Below, in pieces: positions 26,246 to 35,800 of a DNA stretch of 43,195 nucleotides. The stretch comes from an uncultured Bacteroidales bacterium. GTDB lineage: Bacteria; Bacteroidota; Bacteroidia; Bacteroidales; WCHB1-69. The notes under the pieces were generated by a model. That model was not told where the DNA came from. It was given only the letters and a program-made list of their open reading frames with translations, and made no database searches. Position numbers and translations under genes: made by a program. Each line of letters begins with the position of its first letter. Position 1 is the stretch's first letter. The stretch covers positions 1-43,195 of the forward strand of contig CAMJPH010000009.1 in NCBI GenBank assembly GCA_946407715.1, read 5' to 3'.

Positions 26246-28015
26246 ATGATTTACAGCATTGGAGACAGCATAATTTCCCCTCTTGCCATGACAAGTCACG
26301 GCAATTATGAAGCTGTATTGCGCGGAGAAAGCCGTCTCCAATACTATGAGCATGCTTTTGGATTGCCTGAACCCTGTTTCATCTCACTCTTCGAGGATGA
26401 GCGTCTCAACAATGCGTTCAGTTCCTTAGTGGATTTCGGCATTGAAGGTTACACCAAGATGGAGAAGGCCGCCATTATTGCTGCCAGTCAAGCCATTGAA
26501 GAGGCAAACATTGCCGCCGACCGCGACAATGTCATCTTCATCCTTTCCACCACCAAAGGAAATGTTGATCTGTTAGAGCAAAACCCTTACGAACCCGAGC
26601 GGCTCTACCTCTGGCGTTCCGCCCAAATTATCGCGGAGTTCTTCGACAACCCTAACACCCCGATTGTTGTCAGCAACGCCTGCATTTCCGGATGTGCCGC
26701 ACAGATAGCCGCCGCCAACCAACTCCGTTTCGGCGGCTACAAATATGCTGTGGTCATCGGAGCGGAAACGCTTTCCAAATTCGTCATCTCCGGTTTCCAA
26801 TCGTTCAAAGCCCTTTCCAAGGAACGTTGTATGCCTTTTGACGCAAACCGCAAAGGGCTTAACTTGGGAGAAGCTGCCGCCGCCATCGTATATACTCTTG
26901 GCGACGACAATGCCACCCTGCCCGACAACACGCTGATACTACGCGCCGGCGCCATCAACAATGACGCAAACCATATTTCAGGCCCGTCGCGTACCGGCGA
27001 GGGACTGCTGCGCGCCATAAACAAGGTTCTGAAAGGTTTTGACCCTGCGCAGATTGCCTTCATCAACGCACACGGCACTGCCACCCCTTATAACGACGAC
27101 ATGGAATCAGTAGCCATCACCCGCGCCAATCTACAAGGCACACCTGTCAACAGCCTGAAAGGCTATTTCGGCCACACACTGGGTGCCGCCGGCGTGCTGG
27201 AAACCATCATGGCACACCAAGCCGTCAAAAACCACACAGTTATCGGCACATTAGGCACTAACAACCCGGGCACGGTCAACAAGGTCAACATACCCTTGCA
27301 AAACCAGAAAGTGCATGGCAATTCTTTCATGAAACTGATTTCCGGTTTCGGCGGCAGCAACGCAGCGTTGCTCTTCGAAAATTACCGAAACGACAATATG
27401 ACCATAGAGACGCAAAATTGCACGTCTCTACAACAAACTATAGCACGCACGAATCCCCGGTGCGTTGCCACATGCCAAATCACCAACGACAACGTTGTGA
27501 CAAATGGGAAGACGCTGGTCACCCGCACAGCACAACACGACACCTGGCTGGCCGACATTTACCATGCCATCGGGATGCAGTACCCCAAATTCTTCAAAAT
27601 GGACAACCTGTGCAAAACCGGCACTTTGGCGGCAGAAATCCTGCTACATGATGTTGACTTTGACCGCGAAGCTGTCAAACCCGACTGGGCTGTGGTGCTG
27701 ATGAACAGCGCGTCCTCAATAGATGACGACCGCCACTACCAAACCACTATCCAAGATGCGGACAACTACTACCCAAGCCCAGCTGTGTTCGTCTATACCT
27801 TGGCAAACATCGTCACCGGTGAAATTGCCATTCGCCACAAAATCGGCGGGGAAAGTTCATTCTACGTGTTCCCGACTTTTTCAATGGAAACCGCACGACA
27901 AATTGTCTGTCAAACCTTTGAAGCAAACCCGGAACTCACCCATATAATCTGTGGGTGGGTGGATTATGATGCGGGAAAATGCTCAGTGGACATGGGGATC
28001 TTCATCAAGAGTTAA
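26246..28015 (+). CDS. Beta-ketoacyl-ACP synthase with fused C-terminal KS-like half domain
   Basis: 589 residues from the ATG at 26246 (a GTG at 26225 is the other choice). Residues 1-380 are a complete ketosynthase: Cys146 in SNACISGCAAQ, His276 in NAHGTAT, His310 in GYFGHTLGAAG. After a Thr/Asn-rich linker (about 385-430) comes a further 150 residues (DWAVVLMNSASS, YYPSPAVFVYTLANIVTGEIAIRH in two parts, ending near VDYDAG) that look like the N-terminal half of a ketosynthase without the active Cys, as in the Ketoacyl-synt_2 family. A typical FabF ends near 410. The extra part may act like a chain-length or partner domain. Confidence 0.85.
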   Translation: MIYSIGDSIISPLAMTSHGNYEAVLRGESRLQYYEHAFGLPEPCFISLFEDERLNNAFSSLVDFGIEGYTKMEKAAIIAASQAIEEANIAADRDNVIFILSTTKGNVDLLEQNPYEPERLYLWRSAQIIAEFFDNPNTPIVVSNACISGCAAQIAAANQLRFGGYKYAVVIGAETLSKFVISGFQSFKALSKERCMPFDANRKGLNLGEAAAAIVYTLGDDNATLPDNTLILRAGAINNDANHISGPSRTGEGLLRAINKVLKGFDPAQIAFINAHGTATPYNDDMESVAITRANLQGTPVNSLKGYFGHTLGAAGVLETIMAHQAVKNHTVIGTLGTNNPGTVNKVNIPLQNQKVHGNSFMKLISGFGGSNAALLFENYRNDNMTIETQNCTSLQQTIARTNPRCVATCQITNDNVVTNGKTLVTRTAQHDTWLADIYHAIGMQYPKFFKMDNLCKTGTLAAEILLHDVDFDREAVKPDWAVVLMNSASSIDDDRHYQTTIQDADNYYPSPAVFVYTLANIVTGEIAIRHKIGGESSFYVFPTFSMETARQIVCQTFEANPELTHIICGWVDYDAGKCSVDMGIFIKS

Positions 28016-28053
28016 GAATTAAAAACAAGACAATAACTATAAAATATTTTGAA

Positions 28054-28311
28054 ATGGAAGATTTGATTTTAGAACTGAAAAAAGAAATTATTGAAGTTTT
28101 GAATCTGGAAGGGATGACCCCTGCCGACATTGACGAAAACGCACCCTTGTTCGGGGAAGGCCTCGGACTGGATTCCATCGACGCTCTCGAACTGATTGTG
28201 CTGATGGAGAAGAACTACGGCATCAAATTGGCCAACGCTGAAGAAGGCAAGGAGATCTTCAAATCTGTCAAAGTGATGGCCAAATACATCAACGAGCATC
28301 GGACAAAATAA
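28054..28311 (+). CDS. Acyl carrier protein (second)
   Basis: 85 residues from the ATG at 28054; the frame opens earlier but without a sensible start. The phosphopantetheine Ser is Ser41 in GLDSIDALEL. The acidic helix II (DALELIVLMEK) is typical of polyketide/fatty acid ACPs. It lies between the two double-domain ketosynthases and probably carries the growing polyene chain. Confidence 0.92.
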   Translation: MEDLILELKKEIIEVLNLEGMTPADIDENAPLFGEGLGLDSIDALELIVLMEKNYGIKLANAEEGKEIFKSVKVMAKYINEHRTK

Positions 28312-28413
28312 TTTTCCACGAATACATCTGCCATCAACGATTCAGCCCTTTTCCAAAAAGATTTTCTGCTGTTCAGCGACAAAATGGGTCATACAAGCGA
28401 GAACTTTTTTGAC

Positions 28414-30720
28414 ATGGAAAAACCAGACAACCGAATAGTAATCACTGGAATGGGAATCATCACCTCGTTAGGTGCCGGAAAAGCGGAAACTTTGAAGAAG
28501 CTGAAAGCCGGCCAACGGGTTATCGGACCCATTCGTCACATCCAAACCAAGCACAACGACCTGCCATCCGGAGAAGTGGAATACAGTGACGAGCAATTGA
28601 AAGAGCTCATCCAATACCATGACGCAGGCATCATCACCCGCACCTCGCTGTTAGGGCGTGTGGCTTTGAGGGAGGCATTGGAAGAGGCTGGCATTGACGC
28701 AGCGTATGACAGGCGCATCGCCTTCATTTCCGGCAATACGGTGGGCGGCATGGAGAAAAGCGAACAATACTACTACGACTTTCTCAACAACGACACGCGC
28801 AACGATTACATTGCCATGCACGACTGCGGAGCATGTACGGATGTCATGGCCAAAGAGTTTCCCTGCAGAATCGACCTTACCACAACCATATCCACCGCTT
28901 GTTCATCGGCGGCCAACGCCATCATTTTGGGTGCGAACCTCATTAAGGAAGGTCGCGTGGACATTGCCGTGGTAGGCGGCACCGAGTGTCTCTCCAAATT
29001 CCACATCAACGGATTCAACACGCTGATGATTTTAGACAAGGAGCCGTGTCGGCCGTTCGACGCCAACCGACACGGACTGAACCTGGGAGAAGGTGCAGCC
29101 TATCTCGTCTTAGAGACCGAAGAGCACGCCAGACAACGCAACGCACGTGCCATCTGCCGGCTTTCGGGCTATGGCAACGACTGCGACGCTTTCCACCAAA
29201 CCGCCACTTCACCCAACGGCGAAGGTGCGTTTCTGGCTATGCGGCAAGCTCTTGACAACAGCGGGCTGCAACCTGAAGACATAGACTACATCAATGCGCA
29301 CGGCACCGGCACCGGCAACAACGACGAATGCGAGGGCATTGCCATGATGCGCATATTCGGTGACCAGATGCCTCCCGTTTCTTCCACAAAATCCTACACC
29401 GGCCACACAACCAGCGCCGCCGGCGGAGTGGAGAGCGTCATCTCCATCCTTGCACTCACCCACAATTTCATTCCCGCAAACCTCGGCTACCACTCCCCTA
29501 TTGAAGACCACAATTTCAGACCCGTGGACCATGTTATCGAAAACGTGGTACTCAAACACATTCTCACAAACTCATTCGGCTTTGGGGGCAACGACTCTTC
29601 TTGCATCTTCTCAGCCTTGGACACGGACATTCCGGTTCCTGCACCGCCCGCCGGGGCACACTCGTGCTACATCCAATCCGCAGCCCAAATATCCATCCAG
29701 CGACCGATCTCTGACGATTGGTTTTCGGATCCCATCCTTCCCGCTCAAGCATACAACGAGAGTATGGAACCCAACTACAACAACTATTTCTCACCTATGG
29801 CGGCACGGCGGATGGGAAGGCTCCTGAAACGTTCACTGGCCACAGCCATAGAAGCTTTAGGTCAGCAGCCCGTTCCCGACGCCATCATCACCGGCACCGG
29901 ATTGGGATGCATCGCCAACACCGAAAAATTCCTCTCCGCCATGATTGACAATCAAGAGGAATTCCTGCAACCTACGTATTTCATGCAGTCCACACACAAC
30001 ACCATCGGATCGCAAGCGGCTCTGCACCTCAAATGCCATGGTTACAACTGCACCTACTCGCACCGAGGCACATCTTTCGACAGCAGTCTGCTCGATGCTT
30101 GCCTTCAGATGCGGACCGGCGCCATCCACAGTGCATTAGTGGGCGGACACGACGAGATGACCACCGATTATTTCAAGATGTTAGGGAAAATCGGATATTG
30201 GAAAAACGGGGATATCAGCCCTGACGCACTTCGCAATTCCGGCACTCCAGGATCACTTTCCGGAAGCTGCTCATTAAACATGCTGCTTACTGACGAGTCA
30301 GACGAAAACACTCTCTGCAAAATTGCCGGAATGGACATGCTTTACGAACCTTCGATTGACGATCTTTGTGCCACCGCCGGGCACCTGCTGAAAAAAACAG
30401 GTATTGCCGTCGGAGACCTTTCCGCTGTTGTTTTGGGGCTGAGTGGCGACCGCGACAACGACCGGGTCTATCTGGAATTCAGCAAATCCTTATGTCCCCA
30501 GACCCCTGTTGTCTGGTACAAACACATCTTTGGCGAGTCCTTTTGCGCATCCGCATTCGGTGTTTTGGTTGGCGCGACATGTCTGCACAAGCAAACAATC
30601 CCCGCACACCTGCTTTTCCAATCTGACACGAAGACAACAACACCAAAATTCATTTTAGTCCACAACCATTTTCAAAACAAAGACCATTCATTAGTTCTCC
30701 TTTCTTCATGTTACTGCTAA
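28414..30720 (+). CDS. Fused ketosynthase / chain-length-factor-like protein
   Basis: 768 residues from the ATG at 28414 (28384 also possible). Domain one, to about residue 405, is an active ketosynthase: Cys163 in STACSSAANAI, His296 in NAHGTGTGNND, His331 in SYTGHTTSAAGG. Domain two, about 417-740, is a second ketosynthase-like fold (AIITGTGLGCIANTEKF, then SALVGGHDEMTTDYF) in which the nucleophile region reads TYSHRGTSFDSS with no Cys. That is the pattern of a KS-alpha/KS-beta pair joined in one chain. In known aryl-polyene systems these partners are separate proteins forming a heterodimer. The gene overlaps the next by 13 bases. Confidence 0.88.
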   Translation: MEKPDNRIVITGMGIITSLGAGKAETLKKLKAGQRVIGPIRHIQTKHNDLPSGEVEYSDEQLKELIQYHDAGIITRTSLLGRVALREALEEAGIDAAYDRRIAFISGNTVGGMEKSEQYYYDFLNNDTRNDYIAMHDCGACTDVMAKEFPCRIDLTTTISTACSSAANAIILGANLIKEGRVDIAVVGGTECLSKFHINGFNTLMILDKEPCRPFDANRHGLNLGEGAAYLVLETEEHARQRNARAICRLSGYGNDCDAFHQTATSPNGEGAFLAMRQALDNSGLQPEDIDYINAHGTGTGNNDECEGIAMMRIFGDQMPPVSSTKSYTGHTTSAAGGVESVISILALTHNFIPANLGYHSPIEDHNFRPVDHVIENVVLKHILTNSFGFGGNDSSCIFSALDTDIPVPAPPAGAHSCYIQSAAQISIQRPISDDWFSDPILPAQAYNESMEPNYNNYFSPMAARRMGRLLKRSLATAIEALGQQPVPDAIITGTGLGCIANTEKFLSAMIDNQEEFLQPTYFMQSTHNTIGSQAALHLKCHGYNCTYSHRGTSFDSSLLDACLQMRTGAIHSALVGGHDEMTTDYFKMLGKIGYWKNGDISPDALRNSGTPGSLSGSCSLNMLLTDESDENTLCKIAGMDMLYEPSIDDLCATAGHLLKKTGIAVGDLSAVVLGLSGDRDNDRVYLEFSKSLCPQTPVVWYKHIFGESFCASAFGVLVGATCLHKQTIPAHLLFQSDTKTTTPKFILVHNHFQNKDHSLVLLSSCYC

Positions 30721-31061
30721 TTATTCTTATCATCATACAGTCGGTGCTGTTAGTGGCTGCCCAAAGTCTCCTGAAAATCTCCGTGGAGCTCTTCGGCAAG
30801 TTCTCCTGGTCTTGGCAATACTTCAAAACCGTGTTCACCACCTGGCAGTTCGCAGCCTCCGGCATCTGCGCGCTGACCGCCATGATCGTGTGGATGTATG
30901 TGCTTAAACACTACCCGTTCAGCGTGGCTTACCCGTTGCTATCCATCAGCTACATCATCGGACTGTTGGTTGCCTACTTTTTCTTCCATGAAGCAGTCCC
31001 CCTCACCCGCTGGATTGGCGTGGTAATTGTGATGATTGGCGTGTTTCTCATTGTAAAATAA
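30708..31061 (+). CDS. Small four-helix transporter-like protein (SMR/EamA type)
   Basis: A 117-residue membrane protein with four hydrophobic helices (near 2-19, 40-60, 68-88, 97-115) and the EamA/SMR-like run HYPFSVAYPLLSISYIIGLLVAYFFF (in part). It resembles ArnE/ArnF and EmrE-type half transporters. In the cluster it may flip a lipid-linked sugar or intermediate across the inner membrane, fitting the GT2 gene downstream, but this is inference. It starts inside the last 13 bases of the ketosynthase gene, so translation is coupled. Confidence 0.8.
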   Translation: MLLLIILIIIQSVLLVAAQSLLKISVELFGKFSWSWQYFKTVFTTWQFAASGICALTAMIVWMYVLKHYPFSVAYPLLSISYIIGLLVAYFFFHEAVPLTRWIGVVIVMIGVFLIVK

Positions 31062-31069
31062 ATTGTAAT

Positions 31070-31711
31070 ATGAACTACACAAAAAAAATCCTATTCACAC
31101 TCATCGTTTTCTTCCTCGGCGCACCCTTATTCGCGCAAGAGACGGGCAGCACGGAAATCACCGGCGACAAGAAAACCGCCTTGGTGACCTCCATCGAGAA
31201 AGCGCACAAGCAGCTCTCCTCCTTGAGCGCAAATTTCACGCAGGAAAAGACATCCACGCTCTTCACCGAAAAGATAGTCCAAAAAGGAAAACTGAATTAC
31301 AAGGCTCCCAAACAGTTGCGCTGGGAATATACCTCACCTAAAGCCATGACCGTTATTTTCAGCAACGGCAAAGTGCTGCTGAAAACCGAAAAAGGGACTT
31401 CAAGCAATCCGAACAAAATGCTCGGAGAGATGGGAAATATGATTATCAACACCATCAACGGCAGCTTTCTGAAAGAGAATCCCGATTTCAGCACACGCTA
31501 TTACAAAAACAAAAGCGGCCATTATGTCGTGGTACTTACGCCTGTCAACAAAAAAATCAGAGCCTATTACAAAAACATCTCCATCACCTTGAACAGCAGT
31601 ACGTTTTTAGCCGACAAAGTGGTGTTGAAGGAAGTGAACGGCGATGCCACAACGATTACGTTTGCGGACAAAAAAACCAACACCACCCTTTCGGATTCCC
31701 TGTTCAAATAG
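31070..31711 (+). CDS. LolA-like periplasmic carrier protein of the cluster
   Basis: A 213-residue protein with a signal peptide (ILFTLIVFFLGAPLFAQ, cleavage near residue 22) and a LolA fold: LSSLSANFTQEKTSTLFTEK near 45-64, QLRWEYTSPKAMTVIFSNGK near 82-101. LolA-like genes are a regular part of aryl-polyene clusters and probably carry the lipid-bound product across the periplasm. It is distinct from the LolA-like protein at 1839-2483, with little resemblance beyond the fold. It is 8 bases downstream of the small transporter gene. Confidence 0.87.
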   Translation: MNYTKKILFTLIVFFLGAPLFAQETGSTEITGDKKTALVTSIEKAHKQLSSLSANFTQEKTSTLFTEKIVQKGKLNYKAPKQLRWEYTSPKAMTVIFSNGKVLLKTEKGTSSNPNKMLGEMGNMIINTINGSFLKENPDFSTRYYKNKSGHYVVVLTPVNKKIRAYYKNISITLNSSTFLADKVVLKEVNGDATTITFADKKTNTTLSDSLFK

Positions 31712-31720
31712 CCCACTATC

Positions 31721-32086
31721 ATGTTCCAAGAAAATTTGTTTTCCATTGTTTCTGAAAACAAAACAGACAACCAAGCCGATTTCAAAATCCGGTTGAATGG
31801 CGGTCACCCCATCTACACTGGACATTTTCCGAATGACGCCATAACTCCGGGCGTATGCGTTATCCAAATGGCTGTGGATTTGTTCTCCCATACCATGCGG
31901 AAGACTCACCATCTGATGAAAGCCAAGAATGTGAAATTTCTTCAAATTATTCGCCCGAACGAACATCCGGAAATCCATTACCGGCTGACATGGGAAAAGA
32001 CAGAAGAGGAATCTGTTGCAGTAAAAGTGTTGGTGGATGACGGAGCCGTGACTTTTTCAAAAATGAGTTTGCATCTGGGCATGTAA
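31721..32086 (+). CDS. FabZ-like hotdog dehydratase lacking the catalytic Glu
   Basis: A 121-residue hotdog protein that keeps the FabZ His loop almost exactly: GHFPNDAITPGVCVIQMAVD, with His35. At the place of the catalytic Glu, 14 residues later as in FabZ, it has Gln49 (VCVIQMA instead of VLxxEAMAQ). Alone it should be a poor dehydratase. The other hotdog protein at 25302 has the Glu but not the His loop. In FabZ dimers the His and Glu of one site come from different subunits, so a heterodimer of these two could rebuild one complete site. Confidence 0.82.
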   Translation: MFQENLFSIVSENKTDNQADFKIRLNGGHPIYTGHFPNDAITPGVCVIQMAVDLFSHTMRKTHHLMKAKNVKFLQIIRPNEHPEIHYRLTWEKTEEESVAVKVLVDDGAVTFSKMSLHLGM

Positions 32087-32088
32087 TA

Positions 32089-32874
32089 ATGGAAGAAATC
32101 AGGAACAAATTAAAGGACTTGGGCATTTGTGTAATCATCCCCACCTACAACAATGCCGGCACCGTCGAACCGGTAATCCATTCTGTATCTGAATATTGCG
32201 ATGACATATTGGTGGTATGCGACGGGCCTACCGATAGCACAGAAGAAATTGTCCGCCAGTGTGATCCGCCTGTCCGCGTACTGGCCTACCACCCGAACAA
32301 AGGCAAGGGCACGGCGTTAGTCACAGGTTTCCGCGAAGCCCTGAAACTCGGGTTCCGCTATGCCATCACGTTAGATTCCGACGGACAGCACTACGCCAAC
32401 GACATTCCCGCGTTCGCCCAAGCCATCGCGGAACATCCGGATGCCCTGCTCATCGGCAGTCGAGGGCTGAAACACGACAACATGCCGCAAAAGAACACCT
32501 TCGCCAACAAGTTTTCCAACTTCTGGTTCACCGTACAGACTGGCAAAAAGTTGCCCGACACGCAAACAGGCTACCGGCTTTATCCCTTGCGAAAAATGGG
32601 CAAGATGCGATTGATCACCTCGCGCTACGAGGCTGAACTGGAGATGCTTGTGCGGTCAGCCTGGCATAACATCCCCATCATTCCCATCCCAATCAAAGTC
32701 TATTACCCACCACAAGAAGAACGCGTGTCACACTTTCGTCCGGGCAAGGATTTCACCCGCATCAGCATTCTCAACACCTTCTTCTGCTTTGCCGCCATAT
32801 TGTACGGCTACCCCTCCATGTTCCTCAGAAAAATTTTTGTGCATTTGCAACCTAACACCGCCAACGTGCAATGA
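32089..32874 (+). CDS. Glycosyltransferase family 2 (polyprenyl-phosphate sugar transferase-like)
   Basis: A 261-residue GT-A fold enzyme. The nucleotide-sugar motif VIIPTYNNAGT is at 15-25, the metal-binding DSD at 96-98 (TLDSDGQHY), and a late acceptor block DTQTGYRLYPL near 160. The architecture without C-terminal membrane helices is like dolichol-phosphate mannose synthases. It may glycosylate the polyene or its lipid carrier. It starts 2 bases after the hotdog gene and overlaps the exporter start by 4 bases (ATGA). Confidence 0.9.
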   Translation: MEEIRNKLKDLGICVIIPTYNNAGTVEPVIHSVSEYCDDILVVCDGPTDSTEEIVRQCDPPVRVLAYHPNKGKGTALVTGFREALKLGFRYAITLDSDGQHYANDIPAFAQAIAEHPDALLIGSRGLKHDNMPQKNTFANKFSNFWFTVQTGKKLPDTQTGYRLYPLRKMGKMRLITSRYEAELEMLVRSAWHNIPIIPIPIKVYYPPQEERVSHFRPGKDFTRISILNTFFCFAAILYGYPSMFLRKIFVHLQPNTANVQ

Positions 32875-35800
32875 AGCAGTTCTTCATCAAAACATACAGA
32901 TTCTTTGAAGCAAAACCTGTAATGCTTTGGGTAATCCTGTTCGTGATAACCGGATTGTCCATTTTCAGCGCTTCCAAACTGCACTTGGTGGAAGACATCG
33001 GCAGTTTTCTGCCCAACAACCGTGATTACAAGAGCATCAATGAGGCATATCAGCATCTCGGCGGCGACAACAAGCTGATTGTCAGCATCGCCATGGCGGA
33101 CACCACGACGGAGACCGATATGGAACTGCTCTCCTCGGTCGCTGACGAGGTGGCCGACAAATTATTGGAAGTTGACACCACCGGTCTCATCAAACAATTG
33201 CGCTATCAAATTGATGACCAAGAGATTACATCTGTAATGGCGTTTGTATTGGACAATCTCCCTTATTTCCTCACCGATGCGGACTACCGCCGTATGGACA
33301 CCCTTATCACACCGGAGCACATCTCCTCGCAACTCGCCGCCGACCGCCAACTCCTCGCCTCCCCCATCCCCATGATGCGCCCTATGGTGCAATACGACCC
33401 GCTTTTCTTCTCCTCCGATGTGCTGAAAGCCTTGTCTGATTTCAAGTTAGACGACAGCTACCAAACCGACAACGACCATATCTTCAACAAAGCCGGAACG
33501 GAATCACAGGTCATTATAACCTCCAATTACCCGTTAAGCGAAACCCGATGCAACGGGCAATTGGTCGAACTCATTGACAAAACCATACAAGAGGTGGCAC
33601 GCCAGCAAGATGGCAAGGTACACATTTCCTGTTTCGGTGCCTCGCAAGTGTCGCTAACCAATTCCAGACAGATCAAAAAGGACAGTTTCATAGCTATTGG
33701 TCTGTCGCTTTTACTCATCATCGCCCTTTTGTACTACTACTACCGGAATTTCCGCAGCATTCTGATGATTTTGGTATCTATCTCTTTTGGAGCTCTGTTT
33801 GCACTGGGACTTCTGTCGTTGATTAAAAACCCCGTCTCCGTCATCGCCATCGGGGTGGCCTCCATCATTTTGGGCATAGCCATCAACTATCCTATCCATT
33901 TTCTGTCACATTTCAAACGGACAGATGATAAAAAGCAGATACTCAGGGACATTGTCAATCCGTTGTTGATTGGGAACATCACCACAGTGGGTGCCTTCCT
34001 CAGTCTCCTCTTCATCAGTTCCGACGCCATGAAGGATCTTGGGCTGTTTTCCGCCCTGCTTTTAGCCGGCACGATCCTGTTCGTACTAATCTTCCTCCCG
34101 CACCTTACAGGAAAGCATTTCCAAGGCACGAACAGGGAACTCGCCTTCCGTCGGGTGGCCGAGTTCCGCTTTGAAAACATTCCCGGGCTTTTCTGGGTCA
34201 TCGTGGCGCTGACAGTGGTATTCTACGTCTTCAGCTCGCGCACAACTTTCGACACGGACATGCACCACATCAACTACATGACCAAGGAGCAGCAGGCGGC
34301 TTTCGACAAGCTGCGGGCCGAGAGTGACACCTCCGTTCACACGATTTACGCCATAGCGGAGGGAGGAACTCTTGACGAGGCCCTGTCCCGACAAGAGCTA
34401 CTCCTATGCGCATTGACCCGAAGCGACAGCGTATATCCCTCTGCCATTGTTCGCTACAGCGGCATCGGACGTTTCTTCCCATCCCAAGAGACCCAGCGGC
34501 AACGGCTTGAGCAATGGAACACTTTCTGGGAAGGGAAACGTGAAGTCTTTTGCGCTAATCTGGACCAAGCCGCACGGCTAAACGGCTTTAATCCAGAGGC
34601 TTTCGTCCCTTGCAAGGAAAACATCCTGCGAACATATACCATCCAAGACAACAGCTTCTTCCAACCCATTCGGGAGCCGTTAGCCTCTAACTACGTATTT
34701 CAAGCGGAAGATAAAGTAATAGTCTATAACATACTGAAAGTCAAGAAAGAAAACAGCGAGAATATCGTTAATTTTCTAAACAGGACAGCACCCACCGGCG
34801 CTTTCGCATTCACCGACACCTCCATTGCCTCGCTGTTAGTGAATGCCCTTTCCAACGATTTCAATTACGTACTCTACATTTGCGGTTTTATCGTCTTCGC
34901 TTTTCTGCTCTTCTCGTTCGGAAGAGTGGAAATAAGCCTCATGGCCTTCCTGCCGCTCTTCATCGCGTGGATTTGGATTTTAGGCATTATGGGAATAACC
35001 GGCATCCGCTTCAATATCGTCAACATCATTTTAGCCACCTTCATATTCGGCATGGGTGACGACTATTCCATTTTCGTCACAGAAGGATTGCTCCACGAAC
35101 GTGCCTACGGGAGGAAGATGCTGGCACAGTTCAAGAACTCCATCATCCTGTCGGCCACCATTATGTTCATCAGCATCGGCATGTTGATTTTCGCCAAGCA
35201 TCCTGCCATGCGTTCGCTGGCCGAGGTCACCATCATCGGCATGTTCTCAGTGGTACTGATGGCGTACATTGTGCCTCCGGTTGTCTTCAAATGGCTCACC
35301 ACCAGAAAAGGCAAACCCCGCCGCCAACCCGTCACGCTTGGCAGTCTGTCCAGAAGCGCAATCGGATTCCCGTACTTTTTCGGCGGCGTGCTGGTTATGT
35401 CTATCGGAGGTCTCATCTGGTTGAAAATCGGCAAGCGCAATGACGCCAACAAACTGAAATATCACACGTTGCTCCAGAAGTTGCTCTATTCCACCGCACG
35501 TACCATACCGAAATCATCATTTACGATTACCAACCCCTTTAGCGAAACCTTTGAAAAACCAGCGGTCATCATCAGCAACCACCAATCCCATTTCGACCTG
35601 ATGTATTTGCTCATGCTCCATCCCAAAATCATAGCGCTAACCAACGACTGGGCTTGGAACACACCTTTGTACAAGCGCATCGTCAGAAACGCCGACTTCC
35701 TTCCTGCCTCCTATGGTATGGACTCCAATTTCCCCAAGATTCAGCAGATGGTTGACAAAGGGTATTCGGTATTAGTGTTCCCTGAAGGTACACGTTCTTT

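Noticed and set aside
21795..30720. Housekeeping fatty acid synthesis locus
   Set aside because: There is no fabD, fabH, fabG or fabI, while an ammonia-lyase, methyltransferase, GT2 and exporter are present on the same strand.
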